Positions 17,510 to 27,092 of a stretch of 64,000 bases of DNA are shown one piece after another; positions within the stretch are counted from its first letter, which is position 1, and the number at the start of each line of letters is the position of its first letter. The notes beneath the pieces are model-generated. The model saw nothing but the letters and a program-made list of their open reading frames with translations, had not been told where the DNA came from and made no database searches. The position numbers and the translations under genes are program-made. This DNA is from Methylophaga sp. OBS4 (GTDB taxonomy: Bacteria; Pseudomonadota; Gammaproteobacteria; Nitrosococcales; Methylophagaceae), in assembly GCF_026319305.1 (NCBI RefSeq), contig NZ_JAPDMV010000014.1:1-64000 (forward strand), given 5' to 3'.

Positions 17510-17567
17510 TGCGATTGTAAGGATAGATAATCTTGGTTGAAATCAGGCATCACAAATATTTTTGATT

Positions 17568-18710
17568 ATGAAACAGCAAATACAATTACCTTTTACAGAT
17601 ATTTCCGCATGCCATCAGCCTTTCAAGCAGGAGCTTGAAGAGGCTGTTCAGCAGGTTGTTCGGAAAGGTTGGTATGTTCTGGGAGAACAACTTTCTGCTT
17701 TTGAAACAGAGTTTGCTGAGTATTGTGGGGCTGCACATTGTATCGGTGTGGGAAGTGGTTTTGATGCGCTGACTTTAATTCTCCGAGCGCTTGAGATTGG
17801 TTCCGGTGATGAGGTCATCGTGCCGGCAAATACGTTTATTGCAACCTGGTTGTCGGTGCACGCCTGTGGCGCCAATATAGTCCCTGTGGAACCGGAAGCG
17901 AATACGGCTAATATTGACCCGAACAGGATTGAGGCGGCAATTACCCCCAAGACTAGGGCAATAATTGCCGTTCATTTATATGGGCGGGTGGCGCATATGG
18001 GTGCTATCAATGATTTGGCCCGACAGTACGGGTTGTATGTTGTCGAAGATGCAGCGCAGGCACATGGTGCGACCTATGATGGACGTCGGGCCGGAACGTT
18101 CTCCAGTGCCGCGGCATTTAGCTTTTATCCAGGCAAAAATCTGGGAGCATTGGGAGACGGTGGCGCTGTAGTGACTCAGAATAAAGAGATTGCGGAAGCC
18201 GTTCGAAAATTACGTAACTATGGTAGTGAGCATAAATACCATCATGAGCTGTTGGGTGTTAACTCCAGACTTGACGAAATTCAGGCGGCAGCGTTGAGAG
18301 TCAAATTACGTTATCTGGATGAAGGGAATCAGCAACGCAGTTTGCTGGCACAGCATTACCTGGAACAACTTACTCACTCCAATATTGTGCTACCTGCTGC
18401 GGATGATCTATCTCAGTCTGCCTGGCATTTGTTTGTTATCCGGACACAACAGCGAGATGAAATACAGGCGGTACTGAAACGACAAGGAATAGAAGCCCTG
18501 ATTCATTACCCTGTTCCACCACATAAATCGAGAGCCTTTAACGGACTTGGTTTGCAGGGAACCTTCCCTGTGACAGAACAACTGGCCGCAGAAAGTCTCA
18601 GCTTACCGATGTTTCCCTATGCTATGAAACATTACTCTGAAGCCATAGAAGTCATGCTTGATTTGCTCAATACTTTTGCATATTTACCCGCAGTTCATTT
18701 AGACCAATAA
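17568..18710 (+). CDS. DegT/DnrJ/EryC1 sugar aminotransferase (FdtB/QdtB-like)
   Basis: A PLP-dependent aminotransferase that converts a keto sugar nucleotide to an amino sugar. The 380-residue product shows the family landmarks: LPFTDI at the start, [38 protein letters not shown], the PLP-lysine segment [14 protein letters not shown], and the C-terminal IHYPVPPH. These, with the FdtA-like isomerase encoded divergently 220 bases away, suggest a 3-amino-3,6-dideoxyhexose. The ATG at 17568 is preferred to the TTG two codons upstream, though neither has a strong ribosome site. It is followed after nine bases by the large glycosyltransferase gene. Confidence 0.9.
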   Translation: MKQQIQLPFTDISACHQPFKQELEEAVQQVVRKGWYVLGEQLSAFETEFAEYCGAAHCIGVGSGFDALTLILRALEIGSGDEVIVPANTFIATWLSVHACGANIVPVEPEANTANIDPNRIEAAITPKTRAIIAVHLYGRVAHMGAINDLARQYGLYVVEDAAQAHGATYDGRRAGTFSSAAAFSFYPGKNLGALGDGGAVVTQNKEIAEAVRKLRNYGSEHKYHHELLGVNSRLDEIQAAALRVKLRYLDEGNQQRSLLAQHYLEQLTHSNIVLPAADDLSQSAWHLFVIRTQQRDEIQAVLKRQGIEALIHYPVPPHKSRAFNGLGLQGTFPVTEQLAAESLSLPMFPYAMKHYSEAIEVMLDLLNTFAYLPAVHLDQ

Positions 18711-18719
18711 GGATACATC

Positions 18720-21700
18720 ATGACAGAAGCCAGACAGGTGCCCAGAGTCAGTGTCGTCATCGCCAGCTACAATTATCAGCAATACATTGGTGAAGCTATA
18801 GATTCAGTACTGGCTCAGACCTATCAGGACTGGCAACTGGTTATTGTTGATGATGCGTCGACAGATGATTCTCCGAACATTATCAAGCAATATCAACGAC
18901 AGCATCCGTGCAAAATCAAATTTATCAGCCTCAGTGAAAATAGAGGCATCGGTTATGTTGCTAATCTGTGTTACGACAATTGCGAAGGTCAATTGATTGC
19001 CCACTTGGGAGCTGATGATCGTATGGTACCTGATCGTCTTGCACAGCAGGTGGCTTACTTTGACAGTCACCCTGAGGCTGGGGTGGTTTGTAGTGATGTG
19101 TTTGTTATTGATGGTGAAGGCCGGCGGGTTGAAACTAAAACGGTGTTTTCAACCCCGATTACCGATCTCAGAATGCAGTTATTGCAGGGAAACATTATCA
19201 ATTCCCCCTCTGCAACGTTCAGAAAGAATGTCTTCACAGAGGCAGGTAAGCTGAATCCAGTTTTGCAATATGTGCAAGACTTTGAACACTGGTTGAGGGT
19301 TTTGGAAAAGTTTGAAATCGTCCGGCTGGATGAAAAGCTCACTGAATACCGGATTCATGGCAAAAACTTGAGTGTTCAGAAACCGGGACAACACGCGTAT
19401 GCCGGATCATATGAAACGGTGATCAGTGTGTTGAGGGCGATTGATCGCCGTAATCGTATACTTCACTCGGATGTTCAAATTGATCAGGATGCGCTTATTC
19501 AGAAAAAACTTCAGTTGGCTCAGGCGGCGATCGATGTTGAGATGAAATATCTCCAGCAATTCAAGTTCGCCAGTGCACTTGTTTACTTTATTGTGCTGGA
19601 GATATTTGAGCTTAATCCTGACTGTGATGAGGCGACGAAACTGTTACAAGAAGTTTATCGCGCCTTGGGCGATACGGCGCGCGCTGAAGGCAAGAAACCC
19701 TATACGGTTAATGAGTTTAACCAGAATCGACATCAGTCACGCGGCAATATACCAACAACGCCGCTGGATCTGGCTATTGAGACTGCAACAGGGCTTAACC
19801 AGCCGTTGCCGGATGTGGTGGCAAAAATAATCAGCAATACGGCCAACGGTAAAATTAATGCTACCGCCAAAGAGCAGTTGTTGCTGCAAATGGCTGAATA
19901 TCTGATTAAAGCAGGACTAAAGGATGTGGATTATCATGCCGGTAAAGGCTTGGGCCGCAAGCGTCGCAGCGAGCTTAATCGCGCTCAGCTGCTGCTGAAT
20001 GAACAATATGATGCCGGCGAAGAAAGCATGGCTATTTCACAAATCAAGCAGCAGCTCGTTCGCTTGCTTGAACACGATGACTATCAAATCTGGATGCGAA
20101 AGCATGAACTGCGTGAGGTGGATGCCGAAATTCTGGCTGAGCGCATGATGTTGCACTGGCCGCTGCAGCCGGTGATGCATTGTTTTATGTTCGTATTGCC
20201 GGGTGAGGAAAGCCTGCTGGCCGACACGATTGATTCATTGGCCGGTCAGCTGCTTAAGAGCTGGCAACTGACCGTGGTGGCGGCGACACCTGCCCCCGAT
20301 CCCATTTTTGAACAAGCCGATTTTCTTCACTGGCGGACTTTAGATAGCAGTGACGATGCCAACCAGGTGTTGAATGAAGAAATCAGTCGTTACCCTTCAC
20401 ACTGGGTGAGCTTTATTGAGCCGGGTATGCAGTTCAGGGTGCATTCTCTGGCTAAGATCGCGGATTACATTAATTTGTATCCCGGCTGCAGCTTTATTTA
20501 CAGCGATGATGATCAGATTGATCAATTCCATCAACGCAGTCATCCACGATTCAAGCCGGACTTTAATCTTGATTTACTGCGTTCATCTCCCTATATCGGT
20601 AATGGCTGGATGCCGGCGGGTCATTTGATTCAGCTTGGCGGGATACAGAAGCTGGCGGGCGCTGAAAATTATGATTTGGCATTGCGCTGGTATGACAGCT
20701 TTGGAGAGACTGCTTTCTGTCATATTCCAGACGTGCTGATACACAAAAGCAGCCAGGTAGACAGACCGTTTGATGCGATAGCGGGCGAACAGGCCTTGCA
20801 ACAGCATTTTGAGCGCAACGCGGTTGCGGTCAAAATTGAAGCGGGTTATGTCGATAACAGTTACCGGGTGGAATATTTGCATCAGCAACAGCCTAAAGTC
20901 ACGATTATCATTCCGACCAAGGACAAACTGGAGTTTTTTCAGCCCTGTATTGAAACGCTGCTGGAGAAAACCCGCTATCCCGACTATGAGGTGTTGGTCG
21001 TAGATAATCAGAGCACCGATCCGGATACGCTGGCTTATTACCGGCAACTCAGTGCCGAACATGGGGATCGGGTTCGGGTTTTATTCTATGACAAACCCTT
21101 TAACTTTGCGGCCATCAACAACTGGGCGGCAGAGCAGGCGACAGGCGAATTTCTGCTATTGCTGAATAATGATACCGAAATTATTCAAGGCGATTGGCTG
21201 AGCCGGATGATGGTGCATGGTCAGCGTGAGGACGTCGGTATTGTCGGTGCCAGATTATTGTATCCGGGCTCCGGTCGCGTGCAGCATATCGGTGTAATTC
21301 TGGGCATCCGGCAAATTGCCGATCATCACTATTGCAATATGCTGGCACTCAATGATAGCAGTCATATGGAGCGGGCAAGACTGGATCAGAATTTCTCTGC
21401 GGTGACGGCGGCCGTTATGCTGGTCAAGCGCGAGGTTTATCTGCAAGTGGGCGGCATGGATGTGGATCACCTCGCGGTACTGTTTAATGATGTGGATTTC
21501 TGCCTGCGGGTGGGGGAGCGGGGTTACCGTATAGTCTGGACACCTTACGCGATGGTGGTCCATCACGGCAGTACCAGTGTCGGTGAAAAACAGGAAAGCA
21601 GTTTTTATTACGATTGGCAGGGCTACGGCAGAAAAGCGGAACGCACCCGAGCAGAACAACGTTATATGCTGCAACAATGGTTACCGGTTCTGGCGAATGA

Positions 21701-22841
21701 TCCTGCCTATAACCGCAACCTGACGTTACGCAGCCATCATTTCGGTTTGGATCTGAACGGCATGCAAAACTGGGATCTGCATCACCATCTGCGTTTACGT
21801 TGTTTCGGGGTGCCGATTCGGGGAGGCTCGGGTGCGTATCGGATGACCCAGCCTTTTAATGCGCTGGCAAAAGCCGGCCGGGCCTTATGTGAAGTGGGTG
21901 ACCGTCATCTTACTATTACCGAATTGGTGAGACTGCAGCCTGACACAGTGGTATTTCAGAATGCTATCAGTAACAGTGATTTGGAATATCTGCAGATGTA
22001 CCGTGAGTTCAGCCCGGATACCCATATCGTTTTTCTGCTGGATGATTTGTTGCACGATTTGCCGGAGAGGAGTTCGCAGTACAAGAAACTCAAAGCCGCG
22101 TATCGTGATGCCAGAAGCCGATTGCGCAGAGCGCTGAGCTATTGTGACCGGTTGATTGTGTCCACCCAGCCTCTGGCCGAGCTGTGTGAGGATATGATCG
22201 ACGATATCAGTTTGATTCCCAACCGTTTGCAGAAGGCAGTCTGGCTGGGGCTGGAAAGCCAGCGCAATCAAGGCGCAAAACCTCGCGTAGGTTGGGCCGG
22301 TGCACAACAACATCAGGGCGATCTCGATATCATCACCGATGTGGTGAAGGAAACGGCGTCAGAGATCGACTGGATATTTTTCGGAATGTGTCCGGAGGAA
22401 ATCAAACCTTTCATCAAGGAAGAACATGATTTTGTTGATATCGACGACTACCCGCAAAAACTGGCTTCGCTGAACCTTGATTTGGCACTGGCACCGCTGG
22501 AAATGCATGACTTCAACAAAGCCAAGAGTAATCTGCGCCTGCTGGAATATGGCATATTGGGCTGGCCTGTCATTTGTTCAGATATCTTCCCTTACCAGAT
22601 CAATAATGCACCGGTGATACGGGTAAACAACGACAAGGCGGCGTGGTTGGCGGCAATACGGCAAGCACTTGCCGATCCGCTTGCTCTGCAGCAGTCAGGT
22701 AACCGTCTCAAACAGTGGGTCATCCAGCATTATTTACTGGAAGACCATCTGGATGAATGGCTGCAATCGCTTACTGCAATAGGCCTTGACAGCGATTTTA
22801 CACAACTGGAATCGGTATCCGGAGGTGTTGCTGGTCATTAA
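18720..22841 (+). CDS. Multi-domain glycosyltransferase (1373 residues)
   Basis: A giant glycosyltransferase with at least three catalytic-type modules. A GT2 domain spans about residues 8-230 (VSVVIASYNYQQYIGEAIDS, HLGADDRMVPDRL). A second GT2-like domain spans about 485-700 (IYSDDDQID). A third GT2 domain spans about 725-960 (VTIIIPTKDKLEFFQPCIET, LLLNNDTEII, and FNDVDFCLRVGERG). The C-terminal part, about 1025-1373, looks like a GT-B (family 1/4) fold with VGWAGAQQHQGDLDII. It directly precedes the flagellin genes and shares an operon with the sugar aminotransferase. Its role is probably stepwise transfer of the modifying sugars to flagellin; acceptor and sugar order cannot be read from sequence. 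Confidence 0.9.
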   Translation: MTEARQVPRVSVVIASYNYQQYIGEAIDSVLAQTYQDWQLVIVDDASTDDSPNIIKQYQRQHPCKIKFISLSENRGIGYVANLCYDNCEGQLIAHLGADDRMVPDRLAQQVAYFDSHPEAGVVCSDVFVIDGEGRRVETKTVFSTPITDLRMQLLQGNIINSPSATFRKNVFTEAGKLNPVLQYVQDFEHWLRVLEKFEIVRLDEKLTEYRIHGKNLSVQKPGQHAYAGSYETVISVLRAIDRRNRILHSDVQIDQDALIQKKLQLAQAAIDVEMKYLQQFKFASALVYFIVLEIFELNPDCDEATKLLQEVYRALGDTARAEGKKPYTVNEFNQNRHQSRGNIPTTPLDLAIETATGLNQPLPDVVAKIISNTANGKINATAKEQLLLQMAEYLIKAGLKDVDYHAGKGLGRKRRSELNRAQLLLNEQYDAGEESMAISQIKQQLVRLLEHDDYQIWMRKHELREVDAEILAERMMLHWPLQPVMHCFMFVLPGEESLLADTIDSLAGQLLKSWQLTVVAATPAPDPIFEQADFLHWRTLDSSDDANQVLNEEISRYPSHWVSFIEPGMQFRVHSLAKIADYINLYPGCSFIYSDDDQIDQFHQRSHPRFKPDFNLDLLRSSPYIGNGWMPAGHLIQLGGIQKLAGAENYDLALRWYDSFGETAFCHIPDVLIHKSSQVDRPFDAIAGEQALQQHFERNAVAVKIEAGYVDNSYRVEYLHQQQPKVTIIIPTKDKLEFFQPCIETLLEKTRYPDYEVLVVDNQSTDPDTLAYYRQLSAEHGDRVRVLFYDKPFNFAAINNWAAEQATGEFLLLLNNDTEIIQGDWLSRMMVHGQREDVGIVGARLLYPGSGRVQHIGVILGIRQIADHHYCNMLALNDSSHMERARLDQNFSAVTAAVMLVKREVYLQVGGMDVDHLAVLFNDVDFCLRVGERGYRIVWTPYAMVVHHGSTSVGEKQESSFYYDWQGYGRKAERTRAEQRYMLQQWLPVLANDPAYNRNLTLRSHHFGLDLNGMQNWDLHHHLRLRCFGVPIRGGSGAYRMTQPFNALAKAGRALCEVGDRHLTITELVRLQPDTVVFQNAISNSDLEYLQMYREFSPDTHIVFLLDDLLHDLPERSSQYKKLKAAYRDARSRLRRALSYCDRLIVSTQPLAELCEDMIDDISLIPNRLQKAVWLGLESQRNQGAKPRVGWAGAQQHQGDLDIITDVVKETASEIDWIFFGMCPEEIKPFIKEEHDFVDIDDYPQKLASLNLDLALAPLEMHDFNKAKSNLRLLEYGILGWPVICSDIFPYQINNAPVIRVNNDKAAWLAAIRQALADPLALQQSGNRLKQWVIQHYLLEDHLDEWLQSLTAIGLDSDFTQLESVSGGVAGH

Positions 22842-22857
22842 TGGCATATATTGTGCT
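22842..22857 (+). promoter_or_regulatory. Sigma-54 promoter for the first flagellin gene
   Basis: TGGCAT-N5-GTGCT with the correct 10-base GG-GC distance, 69 bases before the ATG. It overlaps the stop codon region of the glycosyltransferase gene. Confidence 0.55.
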
Positions 22858-22926
22858 TTGCTCTCTCTGTGTTCGAGTAGTTTTTGATAAATCAACAGCA
22901 TAGAGAACAACTAAGAGGGTAAAGTT

Positions 22927-23763
22927 ATGGCATTAATTATCAATACGAATATTGCGTCTCTCAATGCACAACGCAATTTGAATACATCGCAAAACGATCT
23001 GAATACATCGTTGCAGCGATTATCATCCGGCCTGCGAATCAATAGTGCCAAGGATGACGCAGCCGGCTTGTTCGTAGCAGGCCAGATGACTCGTGATATT
23101 CGGGGTTCCAATCAGGCCATTCGTAACGCGGCCGATGGTATTTCTCTGGGGCAAACAGCAGAAGGCGCGCTGGGTGAAATCACTAATAATCTGCAACGTA
23201 TTCGCGAAATAGCGGTACAGGCTTCGAATGATACCGTCGGTAACGCTGCTGGCTTGCAGCTGGAAGTTGATCAATTGACCCAGGAAATTTCTCGTATTGT
23301 TGCGACCACTAACTTCAACGGCACGGACTTGTTGAGCGGTGGCGGTAGCATCAACTTCCATGTAGGGGCTTCCGGTGACGTCAGTAACCAGATTACGGTT
23401 ACGCTGGATGATGTCACCAGTATTAATGCCTTTGCTGCTGATTTGACAGCAACGGGTACTATTGATGTCTCCACTACCGCTGCGGCTTCTGCGGCTTTGG
23501 CGAGCTTGAGTACCGATATTGATGCTGTTAATGCGGCCAGAGCAACTTATGGCGCGGTTCAGAACCGGTTCGAGGCGGTGATTTCCAATCTGCAGAACTA
23601 TGCAGAAAACCTGACCGCAGCCCGAAGCCGAATCGAAGATGCAGATTTCGCGGCGGAGACTGCCAAGCTGACGCGTGCCCAGATTCTGCAGCAGGCGGGC
23701 ACAAGCATTCTGGCGCAGGCCAACACCTTGCCTCAGAATGCGTTGTCGCTTCTACAAGGCTAA
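22927..23763 (+). CDS. Flagellin A
   Basis: Filament subunit of 278 residues, short for a flagellin, so it is essentially the conserved D0/D1 core with almost no outer domain. The N-terminus is [20 protein letters not shown] with the [18 protein letters not shown] signature; the C-terminus has [20 protein letters not shown] and [18 protein letters not shown]. The central variable region (about 140-190) is Ala/Thr/Ser-rich and is the likely site of O-glycosylation. It is a close paralogue of the next gene and lies directly after the glycan genes. A GAGGGT site precedes the ATG. Confidence 0.97.
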   Translation: MALIINTNIASLNAQRNLNTSQNDLNTSLQRLSSGLRINSAKDDAAGLFVAGQMTRDIRGSNQAIRNAADGISLGQTAEGALGEITNNLQRIREIAVQASNDTVGNAAGLQLEVDQLTQEISRIVATTNFNGTDLLSGGGSINFHVGASGDVSNQITVTLDDVTSINAFAADLTATGTIDVSTTAAASAALASLSTDIDAVNAARATYGAVQNRFEAVISNLQNYAENLTAARSRIEDADFAAETAKLTRAQILQQAGTSILAQANTLPQNALSLLQG

Positions 23764-23771
23764 ATAAACAA

Positions 23772-23799
23772 GCTGCAGAGCGATGACTGATTCTGCAGC
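23772..23799 (+). terminator. Stem-loop after the first flagellin gene
   Basis: An 8-bp perfect stem (GCTGCAGA/TCTGCAGC) with a 12-base loop, nine bases after the stop codon. There is no strong T run, so it may mainly protect the abundant mRNA. Confidence 0.55.
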
Positions 23800-23830
23800 C
23801 ATGACCCAAAAAACATCTTTGAAATTTTTT

Positions 23831-23857
23831 TAAAGAATATTTTTCTCCTGCCGTTAA
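23831..23857 (+). promoter_or_regulatory. Sigma-28 (FliA) promoter for the second flagellin gene
   Basis: TAAA, 15 bases, then GCCGTTAA, a seven-of-eight match to GCCGATAA at the exact sigma-28 spacing. The long leader of about 80 bases before the ATG could be regulatory. Confidence 0.75.
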
Positions 23858-23945
23858 TGTTTGCGGAGGCGGTAAATACATAATCAATGTATATCTGCCA
23901 AAGTCAACAAACAGTACTGATAGTACTGGCGGTTAGGAGAAAGTC

Positions 23946-24779
23946 ATGGCTTTAGTTATCAATAGCAATATTGCTTCTTTGAATGCCCAAAGCAATTTGA
24001 ATAAATCCCAGAGTAGTCTGAGCACTTCTTTACAACGTTTGTCATCCGGTCTGCGCATTAACAGCGCCAAAGACGACGCAGCAGGCCTGTTTTTTGCCGG
24101 CCAGCTGACCCGTGATATCCGCGGTTCCAATCAGGCGGTTCGTAATGCCGGTGACGGTATTTCACTGGGCCAGACTGCTGAAGGTGCGCTGGGTCAGGTT
24201 GCTAACAACCTGCAACGTATTCGTGAAATCGCCGTACAGGCATCTAATGATACTGTCGGTGATGCATCCGGTCTGCAACTTGAAGTCGATCAGTTGACCC
24301 AGGAGATTTCCCGTATTGTTGCGACAACCAACTTTAACGGTACCGATCTGTTGAGTGGTGGTGGTACGGTGAACTTCCATGTAGGTGCTTCCGGCGCAGC
24401 TAACAATCAGATCCAGGTTACGCTGGATGATATCACCAGCATCAATGCCTTTGCTGCTGATCTGACAGCAACGGGTACCATCGACGTCACGACTACGGCT
24501 GCCGCTTCTGCTGCGCTGGCGAGTCTGAGTAGTGATCTTGATGATGTCAGCTCAGCACGCGCCACTTACGGTGCGGTTCAAAACCGTTTTGAAGCGGTTA
24601 TCTCTAACCTGCAAAACTCTGTCGAAAACCTGACAGCCGCTCGTAGCCGTATTGAAGATGCGGACTTTGCAGCAGAAACTGCAAATCTGACCCGTGCACA
24701 GATCTTGCAACAGGCTGGTGTGAGCATTCTGGCTCAAGCCAACACCCTGCCTCAAGCAGCCTTGTCATTATTGGGATAA
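23946..24779 (+). CDS. Flagellin B
   Basis: A 277-residue flagellin, mostly identical to the preceding one, with [20 protein letters not shown] at the start and [20 protein letters not shown] near the end. Differences are concentrated around residues 145-200 and at positions such as AGQLTRD versus AGQMTRD. The promoter type differs from its paralogue (sigma-28 rather than sigma-54), so the two may be made at different stages. A TAGGAG site precedes the ATG. A long hairpin follows the gene. Confidence 0.97.
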   Translation: MALVINSNIASLNAQSNLNKSQSSLSTSLQRLSSGLRINSAKDDAAGLFFAGQLTRDIRGSNQAVRNAGDGISLGQTAEGALGQVANNLQRIREIAVQASNDTVGDASGLQLEVDQLTQEISRIVATTNFNGTDLLSGGGTVNFHVGASGAANNQIQVTLDDITSINAFAADLTATGTIDVTTTAAASAALASLSSDLDDVSSARATYGAVQNRFEAVISNLQNSVENLTAARSRIEDADFAAETANLTRAQILQQAGVSILAQANTLPQAALSLLG

Positions 24780-24786
24780 GTTTGAA

Positions 24787-24829
24787 GAACCGATATCCCG
24801 GAGGCCGCGTCTCCGGGAATATCCGGTTC
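24787..24829 (+). terminator. Long hairpin after the second flagellin gene
   Basis: Arms GAACCGATATCCCGGAG and CTCCGGGAATATCCGGTTC pair almost completely around a 7-base loop. No T run follows, so read-through into flaG is likely, with the hairpin stabilising flagellin mRNA. Confidence 0.65.
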
Positions 24830-24852
24830 ACTGAATAAGGGAGCAGGTGACG

Positions 24853-25242
24853 ATGGCTAATAACGAATTATTAGTGCAATCAAACCTACCGATGTTGCAG
24901 CAAAAGCAACCCGAAACCAGGCAGCAGGCCGTCACTGATGTGACCCCTGCTTTTGTCGTTTCAGAAAAGCCAGAAACCGCTTCCTCTACGTCAAAAAAAC
25001 TGGAGCAGCAACAGGATCGAATTGAAGCGTTACAGGACAGGGTCGCTGAACTTAACGATCATATGCAAAATTTCAACCGCAGCCTGCAGTTTACCGTTGA
25101 TGAAAGCAGCGGTGATACGGTCATCAAGGTGATCGACTCGGAAACGGATGAACTGGTCAGGCAGATTCCGTCACAGACACTGCTTGACATACGCAATGCG
25201 GTCGAGAAGTATCGCGGAATTTTACTGGAAATCAAGGTCTGA
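24853..25242 (+). CDS. flaG: FlaG family flagellar protein
   Basis: FlaG proteins influence filament length in polar flagella; the mechanism is not well understood. The 129-residue product has a disordered N-terminal half, a short coiled coil (about 55-75) and the conserved FlaG C-terminus with LQFTVDESSGDTVIKVID and RQIPSQTLLDI. The ATG at 24853 is chosen over the GTG two codons upstream because AGGTG lies five bases before it. It sits between flagellin and fliD as in Pseudomonas and Vibrio. Confidence 0.92.
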   Translation: MANNELLVQSNLPMLQQKQPETRQQAVTDVTPAFVVSEKPETASSTSKKLEQQQDRIEALQDRVAELNDHMQNFNRSLQFTVDESSGDTVIKVIDSETDELVRQIPSQTLLDIRNAVEKYRGILLEIKV

Positions 25243-25243
25243 T

Positions 25244-25259
25244 TGGCCCGGGATTTGCA
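25244..25259 (+). promoter_or_regulatory. Sigma-54 promoter for fliDST
   Basis: TGGCCC-N5-TTGCA with a perfect -12 box and 10-base GG-GC spacing, just after the flaG stop codon and 40 bases before the fliD ATG. Confidence 0.75.
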
Positions 25260-25298
25260 GCAAAGTTTTAACGTGTACAGAAGTTTGGAGACAGCATC

Positions 25299-26669
25299 AT
25301 GGCAACAATAACCGCAGCTGGTATCGGCTCTGGACTCGATGTAGAAAGCATCGTCAGCCAGTTGGTTGCGTTGGAGCGCCGTCCGCTGGACAGACTCAAT
25401 ACCAAAACGTCCCAGGTCAACGCTCAAATCAGTGCCTATGGTTCGCTGAAAAGTAAAATATCAGATTTCCAATCGGCCATGGCCGCCTTGGGCAGCGCAT
25501 CCAGCTTCAAGTTATTTCAAGGGTTGTCGAGCGATGAAAGTATCTTTACTGCCAGCGTTGACAGTAATGCTACTGCGGGCAGTTATGCCGTCAATGTACT
25601 GGCTTTGGCAGAAAAGGACAAAATTGCCGCTGGTCCGTTTGCCGATAGTAACGCCGTCGTCGGTACTGGCACTTTGACCCTGTCCGTAGGCAGTGACAGT
25701 TTTGATATTGTCGTTGATGGTACCAACAACACGGTGACCGGGCTGCGTGATGCGATTAATAGTGCCAGCGATAATACCGGTGTCACTGCCACACTGGTGA
25801 ATAGCGATGATGGCACGCGACTGGTGTTGTCTTCCAATGACACCGGTACTGCCAATGCATTGACAGTCACTATTGCCGGTGATGGCGATGGCAACGATAC
25901 CGACAATGCAGGATTATCAGCGCTTGCCTATGATGTTGCCGGCGGCGTCACCAATGCGACGGCGATTTCTACTGCCAAAGATGCCGTTGTTGAAATTGAT
26001 GGTTTTACCGTCACCAGCAGTAGTAATACGATTTCAGGCGCGCTGGAGGGTATCAGTTTCACCGCTAAAAGTCTGGGATCGGCTACATTGGAAGTTAACC
26101 GGGATGATGAAGCTATTCTGGAAGCAGTCAATGGCTTTGCCGAGGCATTTAATGCTTTGCGTACGGAAATCAACAAACAACGAAGCGGTCAGCTGGAAGC
26201 TGACAGCACGTTGCTCAGTATTGAACGTTCCATATTTGATGTGCTCAATGCCGGTACGGCTATCAGTGGTTCTTCGTTCAATTATTTGATCGAGGCCGGT
26301 GTCTCTATCAATGAAGAAGGGGTGATGGAAGTGGACAGCGATGCGGTCACCACTGCCTTGAATGATGACTTTTCATCTTTTGTGAACCTATTCGCTGCTG
26401 AAGGTGAAGGTTATGCCGCCAGACTTGAGACACTGGCCGATGGCTGGTTGGCAACAGATGGACTTATTGATGCCAGAGAAGACGGCCTGAAGACACAGCT
26501 GGATAGAATTGAAGATGACAAGTTCAGGATGGAAGCCAGGCTGGAGCTTGTTGAAACCCGGATCCGCGCTCAGTTTACGGCGTTGGATACTTTGGTGAGT
26601 CAGCTCAGCAGCACCGGTAATTTCCTGACACAGCAACTGGCATCGCTGCCAGCAGCTAACAAATCATAA
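25299..26669 (+). CDS. fliD: Flagellar filament cap protein FliD (HAP2)
   Basis: Filament capping protein that folds exported flagellin at the tip. The 456-residue product starts with the FliD signature MATITAAGIGSGLDVESIVS and QLVALERRPLD. It has an Asp/Thr-rich D2-D3 middle and ends with a coiled coil (QFTALDTLVSQLSSTGNFLT). A TTGGAG site precedes the ATG. It is followed by its usual partners fliS and a fliT-like gene. Confidence 0.97.
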   Translation: MATITAAGIGSGLDVESIVSQLVALERRPLDRLNTKTSQVNAQISAYGSLKSKISDFQSAMAALGSASSFKLFQGLSSDESIFTASVDSNATAGSYAVNVLALAEKDKIAAGPFADSNAVVGTGTLTLSVGSDSFDIVVDGTNNTVTGLRDAINSASDNTGVTATLVNSDDGTRLVLSSNDTGTANALTVTIAGDGDGNDTDNAGLSALAYDVAGGVTNATAISTAKDAVVEIDGFTVTSSSNTISGALEGISFTAKSLGSATLEVNRDDEAILEAVNGFAEAFNALRTEINKQRSGQLEADSTLLSIERSIFDVLNAGTAISGSSFNYLIEAGVSINEEGVMEVDSDAVTTALNDDFSSFVNLFAAEGEGYAARLETLADGWLATDGLIDAREDGLKTQLDRIEDDKFRMEARLELVETRIRAQFTALDTLVSQLSSTGNFLTQQLASLPAANKS

Positions 26670-26686
26670 GAAAGGAATAAGTTGAA

Positions 26687-27088
26687 ATGACGCAAACTAT
26701 GGTCAATAAAAAAGCATTGGAAGGTTATGGTCGCGGCGCGGTCGAATCCGAAGTCAATTACGCTTCTCCTTACCGTATCATCCAGATGTTGATGGAAGGC
26801 GCATTGTCCAGGATCGCCACTGCCAAAGGCTGCATTACCCGTAATGACATTGCCGAAAAAAGTCGTCAGATCACCTGGGGGATGAATATTATTCAGGGAC
26901 TCAGAACCAGCCTTGATGCCGAAAAAGGCGGTGATATCGCCGCTAATCTGGATGCCCTCTACGAATATATGGGACGTCGTCTGCTGGAAGCAAATATGAA
27001 TAATGATGCCGCCATTCTGGATGAGGTGACTACCCTGTTGCTGGAAATTAAGTCCGGCTGGGACAACATTCCCGCCGACTACCATTGA
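26687..27088 (+). CDS. fliS: Flagellin export chaperone FliS
   Basis: Cytoplasmic chaperone that binds the C-terminus of flagellin before export. The 133-residue product is of canonical length and carries YASPYRIIQMLMEGALSRI and GMNIIQGLRTSLDAEKGGDI, both conserved in FliS. A GGAAT site lies before the ATG. It is four bases upstream of the fliT-like gene, so the two are probably co-translated. Confidence 0.95.
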   Translation: MTQTMVNKKALEGYGRGAVESEVNYASPYRIIQMLMEGALSRIATAKGCITRNDIAEKSRQITWGMNIIQGLRTSLDAEKGGDIAANLDALYEYMGRRLLEANMNNDAAILDEVTTLLLEIKSGWDNIPADYH

Positions 27089-27092
27089 TCGC

